Assembly: GCF_021155765.1 (NCBI RefSeq)
Contig: NC_060108.1
Span: 13,055,425-13,119,424, forward strand
Source: Diprion similis
Lineage: Eukaryota; Arthropoda; Insecta; Hymenoptera; Diprionidae
Length of the DNA: 64,000 nt
Direction: 5' to 3'
Within the stretch, counting starts at the first letter, position 1; every line of letters begins with the position of its first letter. The translations under genes and the position numbers were made by a program. The notes below the pieces were generated by a model. That model saw nothing but the letters and a program-made list of their open reading frames with translations, was not told where the DNA came from and ran no database searches. Below, one piece after another: positions 49,201 through 61,930 of the stretch.

Positions 49201-51887
49201 AGACCACCAGCCGAAACAATCCACGTAGTAAATAAAGGATTGCTTTTCCTTGGTCAATATTGATTTTTAAATTGACCCTGGCACGACGTGGAAAGCAGGA
49301 GAGACTGCCTCCTTCTCTCCGCTCGCTTGCAGGCCCGGGTAACCCGGACCCACCGGTTTGCCGTCTTGGTATACACGGAATTTGATTATATATAAATGCG
49401 AATCGTCGTGTATATACCTCTCACCCTGCAGCAGGAATGGACGCGGGGCTTCGTACATCCATAATTCAGGCAATCGGTGTATTTGCATCGTAGTTTCGAA
49501 CGAATTCTCTCATGGTCAGCATTCACCGCAAAACCTTTTCCCGTCTCGTACTTAGACCCTTCGCCAAAACCACATATTCTCTCGAATCTTTTTCGAACAC
49601 CTTCAACTGCGTGTGACTCACAGAGTATTTCATCCGATGCCGTGAACCCTGTTTCGAGAAAAGTTTCAATGAAAGGCAGTTGGTTCATTTTTCATGTACA
49701 ACAACTCCAAGGTATAAGTTCGAAACAGGATGTCCAGTATCCTGAATCATTATTCACGTGGGATGAGTCATTCATTATGGAGTTTGTCACAAGATGGCAC
49801 TTGAACGAAGTCCAAGTTTCTCGTGATGTGATTTATTTGAATTTTTGTCCACAGGTAGAAGGAATATATATATGCAGTACCTTCAATGATTGATGATCGA
49901 TGAACTAAAATTATGAATTCAAACAGAGGGGTGAGTGAGTATTTTTTTGTTGCAAAGAACAAGAGAAAAAATAATGTCAAGTATTGCAGAAGATATCGAC
50001 TAAAATATATAACCAGACCGGTAAACCGTAAATTTTTCCAATTTGTCAAAGTTCGCTGCACACCATGTTTTTCCTGAAACAAAAAAGGCAGCAACAACTT
50101 GAGCGCACGTATGTACATACATGCATGCACGTATGTACCCATGATGCTCGAGCATTCGTTGGCGTTTAAAACAGAGAGCTGGCGGTTTGAATTCCAGATT
50201 TATCTGGCAAAAGAGGAAAGAGAGAAAGAGGGAGAAAGAGAGAGAGAAAGGGGGGCAGGGCAAAGGCTAGATGGATAAAAGTGATACGGGGATTTATAAA
50301 GCCGCTCACTTGCAGCTGGGGGAAATCTAAAATCCAGTGCCCGGAAAGAGCGAGATAGAAATAGGGAAGAGGGAAAGAGGGGAAGAGGAAAAGAGAGGCG
50401 GTGGCACCGGAGGCCAGATTGACTTTCGCGTTTGCAGCCCTGTGCTGCAGAAATGGCGGAATCGGCGAGGTTAGGCGGGTGAGCTGGCTGGCTTGGCGAT
50501 TAAGACCTTCTTTGATGTTCCCTAAAATGTTTTCGATAAAAGGCGGACGACCTGCTCGTGGTACAGGTGGAGTGCCGCACCGCACGTTTCACCCGCAGGC
50601 AAAGAGCCAGAAGAAGGGCGCGCCTCATTTAATTGCGGGAATCTGAAATTATTCAAAGAAATTTCTTAGACGTGATCTTCCCGCTGGAAGAACCTCGTGC
50701 CACGGTCAACCGCGAGGAATTCTGCCAACCTAATTCGCCATGTAATCTCCACCCTCCTATCATTTATTTATTTATGGTATTAAGTTGCGATACTCTGATG
50801 CTTCGCGTGACTTGGAATGAAGTCGAAGCTTTGCTTGAATTGAATTAACTGTAATGAAACGATTTCGTGTGACTCTAAGCAATTTCGTGAGTAGCAGTGA
50901 CTTTGAACTCATTAACTCACAATGACTTTGTAATTTCACGTGAATTCAGATGATTGCAAATGATTAGATAATTAGTTTAATCACCTGGAATATTATGATC
51001 TTTGAAAGATTTTTTCTCACAAACTTACAAATCAATTCAAGTAACGACTCGACGTGACCACAACGAACTTGTCTAAAAAGAAGATACTAAAAAAAGCTCC
51101 CCCGTTTTTTTTTTGTTGTTGGTAAAAGTGTTTCAAGCTGTTTTTCCCCATTTCAGGGTGTGTCGTTATCCGGGAATATGGTATAAACTCGGCTGGAAGT
51201 ATCGCGAGTGAAGATCGAGGACGAGCTCTCCTCTCCTCAGCGGCGAAGAAGCTTCTCTTCTGGAATTCTTGTGTGACTCCGCAGGCGAAGGAAGGAATTG
51301 GATATTCTCACGTCTTGCCTTATCGAAAATTCCAAACAAATGAATGGCACTTTACGGTCTGCTCTCTGCGTATAAGACTGTTGCAGGTTCGCTTGAGCCC
51401 AGCCTGAATTTATATTTCATCGTTTTATACACTCGGCAGACCGCCGACGTGCTGCGCGCTCCTGAATAAATAACGAATCAAATCCGCAGCCTGGATACTC
51501 GACAAGCGGTATCATTCTGCCTCGATCCCAACATGGAGACGAAATTATGGTCAAAATGTTCCTCAAAATTCAAATCGAGATGAAAAGAATTCAACAGACT
51601 TATCACATCGGCCATAAGAATAGTCAAAAGCGTCGCAACTCCGCATTCGGCAGAAATTTGAAAGATAAAAATAGAACGAAAGAGGAATAATAACACCGGA
51701 GAAAATTTTACCCCACTGAAACGTCCATCGGAGCCGAAGCTCCGGCATCTAAAAGCCTCTATCCAATTAATTTCGAAATTACATTGTCAATCGCGAAGTT
51801 TGCTCGCTTTCGGAGGGGAAGTCGTGGCTCTCCGTTGTTCTACTATATACTCTTCTGTCCGCACATACATGGACTGGTTGGAGTGTA
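46246..51887. other. Alternating AT-rich and GC-rich DNA without supported genes
   Basis: A GC-rich island lies at about 47040-47700, with a 171-codon antisense frame (46886-47401) judged to be compositional. Frames around 49000-49890 are open on both strands but show no domain. The remainder is AT-rich. Confidence 0.35.
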
Positions 51888-52675
51888 CAGGGTGTTCCGG
51901 AATACCGCAAAAGCACCGGTCAGTGGTAATCAGCTTACACTTTCGTGAAAAGTGATGAGTTCAAAATGATCTTGGAATGAAAAATTTCTTGTTGAATTCC
52001 GTTTATGTTGCAGCCTGCAAATTTTACTCGTTATGTAATATAATGGGAAACGACTTCGTATGGTTGCAATTCAGAAGACAGTAAGAATCTGGGTTGGGCA
52101 AAAGGCTTCTGTAAATGACGGTCTTAAGATATTGTCGATTGATGTAACTGTGTTACTAAGAGTTTCTCGGTTCTTGATATCGACTGTATTATGGAAAAAT
52201 AATGAAGTTTCAATCGGCTCAATATCGGCAATCGGTTTCAAGGGGTTCTGAATATGCATTGAATCATACTTCGGTTCAATAGCATATCCCAAAAGAGTTA
52301 GTAATACGAATCTACAATATCGACCAAAAATTTGAGGATTTGAAAATAATGCCTCTAGTCATTACGAGCACAATAAACCCTAAGAAACAGTCAACAGTCA
52401 GCGAACAAAACGTTGCTAGGATGATTACGATCAGTCATATAATTCTCGATGTTAAATTTTCTCCGCCAATTAGCAGTACTTTAAAAACGAATCTTGAACG
52501 GATAATAAATCCAGTAGATATAGAAAGCGAAGAAACAAAATCTCGGTGTAAAATCTACAAGAAAATACCTTCAAAGTGCATTTCAGGGTTGAAATTCAGC
52601 CGGCCCTGTACGCATGGGATGACCAGTGGCGATCAGCGAGGCTTGCACTGTTCTCCCTTATCCCGGAGCACCCTG
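51888..52675. mobile_element. Non-autonomous DNA transposon candidate with terminal inverted repeats
   Basis: The left end begins CAGGGTGTTCCGGAATA; the right end read on the minus strand begins CAGGGTGCTCCGGGATA: 15 of 17 identical. Both ends are flanked by TA (51886-51887 and 52676-52677), the target duplicated by Tc1/mariner-type elements. The body is 788 bp and AT-rich except near the right end. It holds no frame that I recognise as a DDE transposase, so it looks like a deletion derivative or MITE-like element. Superfamily is inferred only from the TA flanks. Confidence 0.55.
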
Positions 52676-52677
52676 TA

Positions 52678-53330
52678 CACAGGGAATTCCGAGGTCGGGG
52701 GTTGGAACGCAGACAAACGCACACGGACAGACAAAAGCTCGGCCGCTCACGCTGACACGAGACTCGGGGAGTTTCGGCCCGTGTCCACTAGCATGGCGGC
52801 AGCTTTGCTGAATGCCCGGTGTGCCCTCTCCGCCTGTACCACCGCCGACGGCGCCGCGCACCCCCGCGGAAAACCAGTACTGACCGACGCCGGGCGTCGC
52901 GACGGCCGGCCCCTACACGCCCGTTTCCACGGCAACGCGCTGTCATTAAAGCATCGCCTTATCATAACCGACGCGCGAGCTCCCGCCGCCATCTTTACAC
53001 CCCCGTTAGACGCCCACCCTCTCGACCTCTGCAGCCTTCCTTTCCTCCCGCCGTTTCTCTGCCTCCCTCTCCCTCTGCCTCTGCCTCTGCTTCTCCCTCA
53101 CCCTCGCCCTCTCCATCCTTCTCTTTCTCGCTCTTGCTCCCTTCGGTGTCTACGTGCCTGAGGTACCCGCGTACCTTTTCACCCCCGCGAGACTGGAGCA
53201 GACTTGCACCCCCGGCTGCTGCACCTTCGTCGTCATTTTGTTTTCTTTCCTTTTTTTTTTTCACCTCTCCAAAAAATCCGGGACCCCATTCGCTCAGAGC
53301 TTCACTTGAAAGGTAATGTGCTAGGCTGTT
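52678..53330. other. GC-rich island beside the inverted-repeat element
   Basis: GC- and CpG-rich. A pyrimidine-rich tract with repeated CCTCTG units lies at about 53050-53140. A long plus-strand frame (52340-53161) runs from the element into this island and has no domain; its right half is low-complexity Pro/Leu/Ser. Confidence 0.4.
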
Positions 53331-54940
53331 TCGGTACGATTAGAAGGGTGCTGAATTATTATTTCAATATTGTGAGAAATGAATCACTCGCATTTGTAGG
53401 TACGCTTTTAAGTAGGATAGATGTGCTGGTTTTTTGGTCACTTTATTATTACTACCTGTACCCATATTCATTCCGTGGAGTTTTATATACGTAAAGACTA
53501 ATTTTCAAACATTCAAGTACAAATCGGGGATTAGAAATTTTAGCCAAAGCTTGATCAAAGTATATCTTAGTTGCGAGTCGAATAATTGAAGAGATTGAAA
53601 GTCAAATTGAATGAACACAGAATTTTATTGAGGTAGTCACAAATTAATTGCGTCAAAAAAGCGAAACTTTCTTGAGATTTATTGTGGTCGATTTGCGGTT
53701 CAAGAAACAACCAGCTCATTAAGATGATTAATTTTTCAAAATTAAGAATCTCTATAGTTAATCTTGTTGACTAGTTTATTCACGATCATTTAAACGTATG
53801 CTGTTGACTTCTTAATAATGCTTCAGAAAGTAAAAATTTCACTTAACTTCAATTCTTCTCGATCGATATTTGAAAATATTTCTCTAAAGTTCTTGATCAA
53901 ACAATTTTTCCAGTTGCTGAGGAGGCTCCTAAGGTTTTGTTAGGATTTTGTAACCAAAAATAAATTTTGGCTTCATAGTTCAGCGTCTCATGTTTCGACT
54001 TGTTTTTTTTCGCATTATTTTAACTGTGGATAGTAAAGTGCTGAAATCGCTTTAGCAATTATTATTGTTTGTTAATCTCGAGCTATCAAACTTCAAATTT
54101 CAGATTTTAAATTTTATAATATTCCATATTAATCTCAAGTACTTCTATGGCGTCCAAAGACCACATTTATCTACAAAATATTGCTTCATAAATAATTAGT
54201 TTAACATGCATGTAAATTTTGACATTAAACAGATTTATAAAGTAATGAAGGGAAAATCGAAATGCTCAGATAATGAAAAATAGAGTTGCATACCAATATT
54301 TAGAATTTAAAAGCATGTTATAAAATATCCAACATTGTTCTTCATGATTAAAGTTTTAAATTGACAAGTTTTGAACTGACTAGAAAATCCGACACAATGA
54401 GGTGAAAAAGAATTACCTCTATATTTCCATTCTTTCACTTTAGACAAAATTTAATCGTAATCGCTGTCTAAATATTATTTCTCCACATTTATATTCCAAG
54501 TATTTTTATTATAAATGAAAAGAGTGATGAACAGGTGATTGATCAGATAGAATAAAGATCGAAACCGACTATTTTTATTTCTGCACTATTCTACCTACTC
54601 GTAACTTTAGCTGAATGTAAAAATTGAAAAATGATCGCAAACGACGATTGTCGTTTCTCTCAACCCACGAGGAATTTTAATCAAGCGAACATAACTTCAA
54701 TAGATTCAAAGTGATAATATGAGTTGTAAACCCTAGTTCGTACAACAAGGGTCACGTGCCAGCGTGCAGACATGTAAATTCGGTTTGTGCTGGCATTAAT
54801 TAATCGTTTTGCAGAAAGGTTCGCGGTATTGGTTGAAAAGTCCGCAGCATCAGCTGAGTAGAGTTATTCAATTTTGCCATAAATCAAATATCGCGCTTTT
54901 CCGGGTTTGAATTGGCCTCTGAATTGGATCGTACAGCATC
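53331..54940. other. Strongly AT-rich stretch without genes
   Basis: No frame of note, no repeat of note. Confidence 0.45.
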
Positions 54941-55229
54941 GAGCCGGGTTAGCCGACGTACAGGGGCTACGCTAGTCAAACTGCTCCGGGGGAGCTTTCA
55001 GAAGTCAAAACGCGACTCCATTAATCAGCGAATACGGCGTTGGCCACGAGGGATTGGCGTTGAGCGAGAGAACCGACCTCGTATTATTATATCGAATGAA
55101 ATTAATGAGATACACAGAAACACACTTGACTGCAGGGGATATCGGGGTGCGAGGGCCTCGATTTCGTTCAACTTCCAGTTCCGGCAGAACGGCTACCCTT
55201 CCGCAGCTATACGTACCTACCTTTGGCCA

Positions 55230-55242
55230 GGGGGGGGGGGGG
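55230..55242 (+). repeat. 13-nt poly(G) tract
   Basis: Uninterrupted G run followed by AGG repeats. Confidence 0.8.
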
Positions 55243-57914
55243 AGGAGGAGATCTCTTTTTTCATACTCCGAGCCAGAAGAGTGTTGGGCCAAAAGGCACA
55301 GCGTCGTTGAAATATTTAGTGTAACAAAATTGGATTATATCATAACGTTGTAAAATATAATGCATAAAACTCTTGGAAAAATAAAAAATAAAAACATAAA
55401 GCAGAGAAACTTTTATGTCCTGACTTTGTACGATTTTTTATCATTACAATTTTTTTTTTTTCAACACTATTAGGTGAAAAATTATTCGTTCAAAGATCAT
55501 CGGAGTTTTTCGAAAAATATCTCAGACATTATTGTCAAAAATTTATTCACAGTCTTAGCGAGTCACGTATTTCAATGTCCTCACAAATGTTCGTTTTCAA
55601 CGGAATTCCCCAGTTACCAAAATTCATTCGATATTAAATAACGGGTAAGAGAAGTTTAATGTTTTACTTTTAAAATAACCAAACATAATGGCGAGAACAC
55701 GTATATGAAAAAAAAAAAATTCTCAGAGAGTTCAGAATTCTGACTGCTTCAAGAAAAATTGTCTCAATTAACTGCCGTTACACCGTGCAGTGGTTAAAAA
55801 ATTGGCGATTTCCTGCTAACCGACGTTCTCGGATAATTACCGATGATTTCAATTAGTATTATGGGCTCACAGATACGTGACCTTCGCTCAAGTTTCCATC
55901 GGAGGTCTTTGTCCGCTGAAAGGTACCTGCAGAAGTTAACGGAAGTGGTGGCTGGTCGGTGGATTGACCCTGTTCACGCGCACCTGCAGGTCTCTCGACT
56001 CAGATGGTCTTGTGTACTGAATTTCCCGGGATTCCCCCTGCGGGACTCTTTATCGCATGCCATCGTCATAGCCGGCAGACAGCGAGACGCGTTTCCGCAA
56101 TCTCGAGAGGTCTGATGATGAGCAAAAAGAAAAATAAGAATAAACAAAGGATCGAAATGATTGCAGTGGTCTTGGTCCAGTTGACAGACGGCAATTCAGC
56201 GTGACTTACAAATCTTGGAAGTATTAATTGTCGAGTAAAATGTCCAGGAAATTGACCTGCTTGAACAATCATCAATTTGTTTTTTCCCGCTAACGAAATT
56301 TAGTCGATAATCCTATCTCAAAACTTCTCAATTAATTTTTCATCGTGAAAATGCGCATTTTTCTATCAATTCTTGTTGCGACAAATTTTCAATGTATAGA
56401 CATAAAAAATGTAGCTCAGGCTTGCTATAAACTTCTGACTATAACAACAACGAAGGTATGCAACAGTCGCGATGCGGAGAACGAGGGAAAGTTTAGCAGG
56501 TATAGCGCGATAAATTGGAACAAAGAGGAAACGCGATCTTTTCTCTAATCGCACGGACAACTTTTGTGATATAAGTCTCTGTCGAGTGTCTGATAGCGGG
56601 TCTACGTTGTGCCTGTAGACGCCGATGTATGGATAGAGGAAAAGTTTGGCCGACGTGTGTGTGTGGACGGAACACACGTGTCCGCATCTCGTGGTCTTAG
56701 CCACGTCCATCCGCAGCAGCCCCCTTTCATCCCCATTCTTCTCCGGCGTTTCCCTCTCGTTTCCCGTCCCTCCGGAGCGGGTCGCGACTCACGGGGTCCT
56801 CTAGGAATAACGAGTCTCATTAATCCAATTAACCAGTAAATAATGGGATAGCATTTTCGTATTTACGGGAGGAATACCAGCGTCCCTTAATGGAGTTTTG
56901 AGCCGACTATCAATATATTCTTGCCTGCCGGCCGAACAAAGCGCGGGTCACTTCGTTCGCTTACAATTAGTTGTACACCTACTTCATGGCGAGGTTTCGC
57001 TAGCGTTACCGCAGTCTGCAAGGGGTACAGATTAATTTAGTATCCTTCTCTCCCTTCCCTCAGAGACAATCAGCTTTACACAAAAGAGGACGGGGTTTCT
57101 ATTTCGATACGCCTTCAGCCCTCGAACCTCGATATGTGATGAGCTTTTTTCCGTTCTGCAGGGGTTCGCAAAGATCTGAGAAACAAATTTTTCACCGGGA
57201 AAATCAATCCTCGGGATCTTGTGATAGTGTATTAACCTTAATATTTTCCACAATCGACTGATTTTCAGACAATGTTCTTCGATGTCACTAAAAATCTGTT
57301 CAGAACTTTAAGTTTGACGAATGGGGTGCTGGTCCTACCAGGCCTTCGCTATTTTGCAGTCATTAGTCAGTTTTGGTTTTTTGACAGTGATGATCCAGGC
57401 GAGAACAATATGATTTGAATCACTGCTTTTTATCCTTTCAAAACGGGACGATAAAGGTCGCAAGACGGCAGAATGATTTCTATTCAGGGAGGAAGAAAAA
57501 TCTCCTCTTTTAATCAGAAGCTTTAGTGTAACTTCTTGTAATTTTGGGCAATTCAAACTTGTAGCCACCCCAAAGCGTTGAAAGCGAACAGTTTAACCCG
57601 TAATCGATCATTGAGAGCAAAAACGAAACGAGATGGTTTCTCCCGGTCTCTCTCTTTCTTTCTCTATTTCTTCCTTGAGATAAATTATTTTCGAATTACG
57701 AATGCACTTCCGGTACTGCACAAAACGTGTTTGCAACTCGGGTCGATTCGCCATCCTTGCAGGTTGAATGAGGCCAGCAAGCGCGTTAAGTGGATCTAAA
57801 CTGTCTTGGTTCGCGAGGCAATAAATACTCGTCGCTTTCAGAAAAGCTAATTAATATTTACGCGAGCACTTGTAACAAACGAGCCCTTATATTGCTCTAA
57901 CTTTGTTTCCGAAG

Positions 57915-57934
57915 CCCCCCCCCCCCCCCCCCCC
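57915..57934 (+). repeat. 20-nt poly(C) tract
   Basis: Uninterrupted C run, second long C tract in the window. Confidence 0.85.
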
Positions 57935-59100
57935 TCCCGCCACTCTCACCGCCGCCACCTCTTATGCCTTTAATTAATTCAATTTCTTTGATATAGCTAC
58001 GGTCTGAATGAATGAATCTTTGATAAGGAATTACTGAAATTCCATTCCTCACCTTTTTTGCAGTTATTCCCTTACTCGATTATAATTAATCCAAAGGCCA
58101 CTAATCCCACTTGTAATTTGCGCAAGATTTTTTGTTTGGTAAAAAGTGGGTGAGAGGTTGGGTAATAAAAAGTTGAAACCCCCGATGAGGTACTTCTTAC
58201 AAAACGTGCAAGCTCGTGATAACCTAACACTTTAATGGGCCATCGTTCGAAAAATTATTTGTACAATCAGAAATGATAATTGCAATTTCCATATGTTACG
58301 CACCTTTAGGACTGCACAGTAAGGTAATAAAAACTCATTACTAAAAATAGGTGACAAAGTCAGATCTCGCAAGGGCTACACAAACGGCGTTAAAATATTC
58401 CAAGAAAGTTCCCCGCGTTTATATTGAAGAATGTAAATAAACCAACCCACTGGGTCGCCGAATTCAAATGCCTACGAAAATGTCGGGTGAAATAGTTCGA
58501 AGCTGAACGCATATAAAGCTCGATGTTACGTCCAATTAGGATTCGCCTCGCGACGACGTATCCGGGGTTATAAAATTGTTGGTTGATAGTCGGTATAGCC
58601 ACTCGGCCGATTTTCGAGGTGCATTAACTTTTAGCTGGTCGGTTAACGCGTCGGCTATTGGTGCCCGGGTTCCGGGTGGGTTTCGAAATTATGTCAAAAT
58701 GCAGATCGAAACAAACCGAATTCCGTCCGAAGGGAGGAGGGGAGGGGGGCGGTGGTGTAAGATCCAGGGAGATTTTTACTCCCGTCACGATTCCGCTATA
58801 GATTTCGTTTGGAAACCGGGAATTGCGCGTGTGGGGGTGGAAATATCTATTTGTGTGGTGCTTGAAGCGGTAGAAATTACGTTCGGGATGCGGGAGACGG
58901 CGGGGTGAAAGGTGGAACGGAAAACGGGGGCGGCGATGGTGGTTGTGGCGGTGGATATGTAAAGGAGACTGCGGGGGTGGGGGTGGTGGATTCAGGGGCG
59001 GGAAGGAGCTCCCAACGCCCCCTCATCATTTGCATATTCGTTTGAAACAATATCCCCAGGAACTCCGTAGTAACGCGGGTGCTCCTCGGTAACGGCCCTC

Positions 59101-59128
59101 GAGGAGGAGGAGGAGGAGGAGGAGGAGG
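59101..59128 (+). repeat. GAG trinucleotide microsatellite
   Basis: About nine perfect GAG units. Confidence 0.9.
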
Positions 59129-59347
59129 ACGAGAAGGTGGAGGAGGGGGTGTGGAGGACTGTTTCAATTAAAATAAGCATACGCCTAGGACCCCCATCTG
59201 CGGGGCGCGCAGCCAGCGCGCATTCAGGCGAGCGGGCTTTGAATTCCCAAGTAGTCATAAAGCCTCTGATGACGTTAATTTTTCCGCTCATCTTATTGAA
59301 TTTTACACCAATTCACGGAAACACACCCCGAGCGGTTCTCGCTTCTT

Positions 59348-59371
59348 TCTCTCTCTCTCTATCTCTCTCTC
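59348..59371 (+). repeat. CT dinucleotide microsatellite
   Basis: CT run interrupted once by an A. Confidence 0.85.
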
Positions 59372-60325
59372 TTATCCCTCTTGCCACCCTGCACCCGCTT
59401 CACATTCACTATCGGAAAAAAAGCCTCAGGCGCGAGAGGCATGCTAAACCTTCCCATTAACTGGCAAGTTTTACCTCGAATTCGGCCCCCGTGTACCAGG
59501 AATATATTACCCAATTTTTAAGATCGTGTCATCCAATCCTGGGACTCTGTGTTCCAACTTCGGTGTAGCAGTCCTCGTAAAATCGAGCTCACACTGTAAA
59601 TATGTTTGAGATTTTCTTACTACATCTTTTCAAAACTGTACAAGTTTAGAAATTGTCCAAGCTTTTCTAGTATCAAATGATTCTTTAGCGGTGAAATTTG
59701 GTACACGGGTAGCGGGCGATGACACGAAGAAAAGGTTAGCAGCGGGAATAGGAATGCGGTCTAGCGAGAAGAATAAATGGGAATCTCGCGTCGCGAATAC
59801 GGGGCGAGAACTCGCGTCGAGGCGAACGGACTGGTTTGCTTTAGAATAGCAGGTGATTTTAATAAATATATTCCATTATACGCTCCGGGTCATAAAGTGG
59901 GTGAGAGAGAGAGAGAAGCGTATCACATATATAAAGGTGTGGGGTTTCGGGGGAAGTGAGAAGAAGAGAAGAAGAGGAAGACGGGGGAGGAAAGCTGCGG
60001 GGCGACGGTGAAGCTAATATTTCCAGGCCACCCCTGGCCCCACCTACTCCCATGTATATGAGATCCCTTAAATGGGAAATCGAAACGTTTGCGAGATAAC
60101 TCTCCTCGGGTGAGAATATATTCAAAATGGCGGCGGGGCGGTAGGGTAACCCCTATGATAATACGAAACATATTCCACCCTTAAGAACCCAGCGCTGCCG
60201 CCGCTGCGCTCCCCCCGCCCCTGTCGCTCCATAAAATAAAATAAAATTCATCGCCCCATTCCCGGCGCTGTGCGGTAGCTCCCAGAAGGCGAACACAGTC
60301 GCGTGGGGTGCAGGCTGAGGGTAGC

Positions 60326-60370
60326 AAGAGAGAGAGTGAGAGAGAGAGAGAGCGAGAGAGGGAGGGAGAG
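60326..60370 (+). repeat. GA-rich microsatellite
   Basis: Imperfect GA run, followed by further purine-rich sequence. Confidence 0.85.
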
Positions 60371-60585
60371 GGATGGGACGGGATCTAGAGAAGAAGGGAG
60401 AGGAAAGGGAGGACGAGTTCTTCCTCTGCGCCTCTTCGAATACCGCTGCCACCGCTGACGCCATGATGCTCGTCTGTTTCAGATAACAACCACCCTGTCG
60501 AAGAAGCTGAACTGAAGCCTGTTTTTCTGACGTATTGATTTTTCCTTTGAAATCTCTACGTTATACCTACTAGCGCCCGCTTCCG

Positions 60586-60615
60586 CCAACCCCCAACCCC
60601 CAACCCCCAACCCCT
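60586..60615 (-). repeat. GGGGGTT heptamer tandem repeat
   Basis: On the minus strand about four GGGGGTT units in tandem. It resembles ciliate-type telomere repeats (GGGGTT) by composition but not insect TTAGG, and it can form a G-quadruplex. Confidence 0.8.
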
Positions 60616-61451
60616 CTTACTACGGACGAGAAACTACCCGCGGTCGTACTCGTATATCAACTTTGACAGCCGCTCAGAATCGCTGTGTAGATATACTTGG
60701 GTTCAACGACTCGACGAAAGCTCGCGATTCGCATGCGTACTTTTCGCTGCTTAGGAATGAACAATTCTTATCGCTTGTGCGGAGAGTTTTCTGTGAAATT
60801 TGTCGGTCGACGCCTGTAGATACGCAACCGAAGCTGCATCTTGAATGTGTAGCGGTAAGAAATGTTGCTCCGATTGCCTATCTGCTGGCGTTAATCGGTG
60901 AGTTTCATAGAAAACTTCCGGTATGATATCAACGTTTTTTATTTCTCCCGTAGCGGTTTTTGACCAGCAATCGGAAGTTGATTTTTCAAAAACCTTTTCT
61001 TAATTACACACACATTTTTAGATGGTAAAAATTTTAAGGGATGACATTTTTCGATTCTTTAAATAACATTCTTCCAGGTGGATTCTGACTATATTTTCGT
61101 ATCTGTGCCGAAACTCCGATCGCTGAAAATTTTGCGATGGTTTGATTTAGCAAGGGATGAAGATTTAGAATGCTTCTCGTCACTTGCGATAAAATTTGCT
61201 TAAAGCACGATTACGATTTACAACGCATGAACGAGCGTTTAAGAAACCTCACGACTGCGTTGACGATGAGTAAAAAGTTCCCGACGATTTGGACCGTTCC
61301 TTGACCGAATGCATCGGCTGCTTTACTGTCGCAGTAATTGAGTTATATTCGGGTTGTCACTTCAGTCTCCCATAACTGGTTTGTGTGTTTGAGGCTGGTA
61401 ATTGGAAACGAATTGCGCCGCGATGATCGACCCGAGAAAAGTAAACACAGG
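60616..61451. other. Gene-free stretch
   Basis: One plus-strand frame (60663-60926, 87 codons) has no recognised domain and no supporting signals. Nothing else seen. Confidence 0.35.
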
Positions 61452-61497
61452 CTTCTCTCCTCTCCTCTCCTCTCCTCTTCTCTTCTCTTCTCTCCTC
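61452..61497 (+). repeat. Homopyrimidine pentamer repeat (CTCCT / CTTCT)
   Basis: About 45 bp of uninterrupted pyrimidine in period-5 units: CTCCT units first, then CTTCT units. The polypurine/polypyrimidine mirror character favours triplex (H-DNA) structure. Confidence 0.85.
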
Positions 61498-61908
61498 GTT
61501 TCTTCCCTTTGCCGTTATTTCTCGCCTCTCTCATCCTAGCCTGGTTCAGGGGGTGCAGTATCGTGTTTGCTTTGTGTAAGCTTTGTAGTCCGGCGTTGCT
61601 GGCGGTGGCGATGACGGTGCTTTCGAGGGACGTGAAGCAGCACGTGCTAAGCTCTGCCAAGTTTTTCACTCCCCGCACATATCCAGCTATAGGGCTGATG
61701 GGGAACAAAGAGCTGGCGATGTGTCCATTTATCCAGAAAATAATCCACTCTAGATAGCATCGCTGATTCGTGATGGTCTTCTCTCACGAATAAATGCACA
61801 CCTTCACACACTCGGAACGATCGGCTATTGTCCGTGTTTTCGAACACCAGTTATACCCATGCCGAATCTGCGAGATGAGCAAAGTGGAGAAGAGAGTCCA
61901 TCCGTTTC

Positions 61909-61930
61909 TTCTCTCTCTCTCTCTCTCTCT
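61909..61930 (+). repeat. CT dinucleotide microsatellite
   Basis: About ten CT units. Confidence 0.85.

Larger units (their letters stand above)
54941..58560. other. Mixed stretch without supported genes
   Basis: GC-rich patches at about 54940-55300 and 56560-56840 are separated by AT-rich DNA. Homopolymers of 13 G (55230-55242) and 20 C (57915-57934) are the clearest features. No coding exon supported. Confidence 0.4.
58561..60585. other. GC-rich islands with GAG, CT and GA microsatellites
   Basis: Two GC-rich blocks (about 58560-59470 and 59690-60480) with many compositional frames and no domain. Low-complexity Pro and Ser runs on the minus strand come from the repeats. Confidence 0.4.

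Noticed and set aside
52340-53161. 273-codon plus-strand frame spanning the inverted-repeat element and the GC island
   Set aside because: Right half is low-complexity GC-rich translation and the frame crosses the element boundary; no transposase or other domain recognised.
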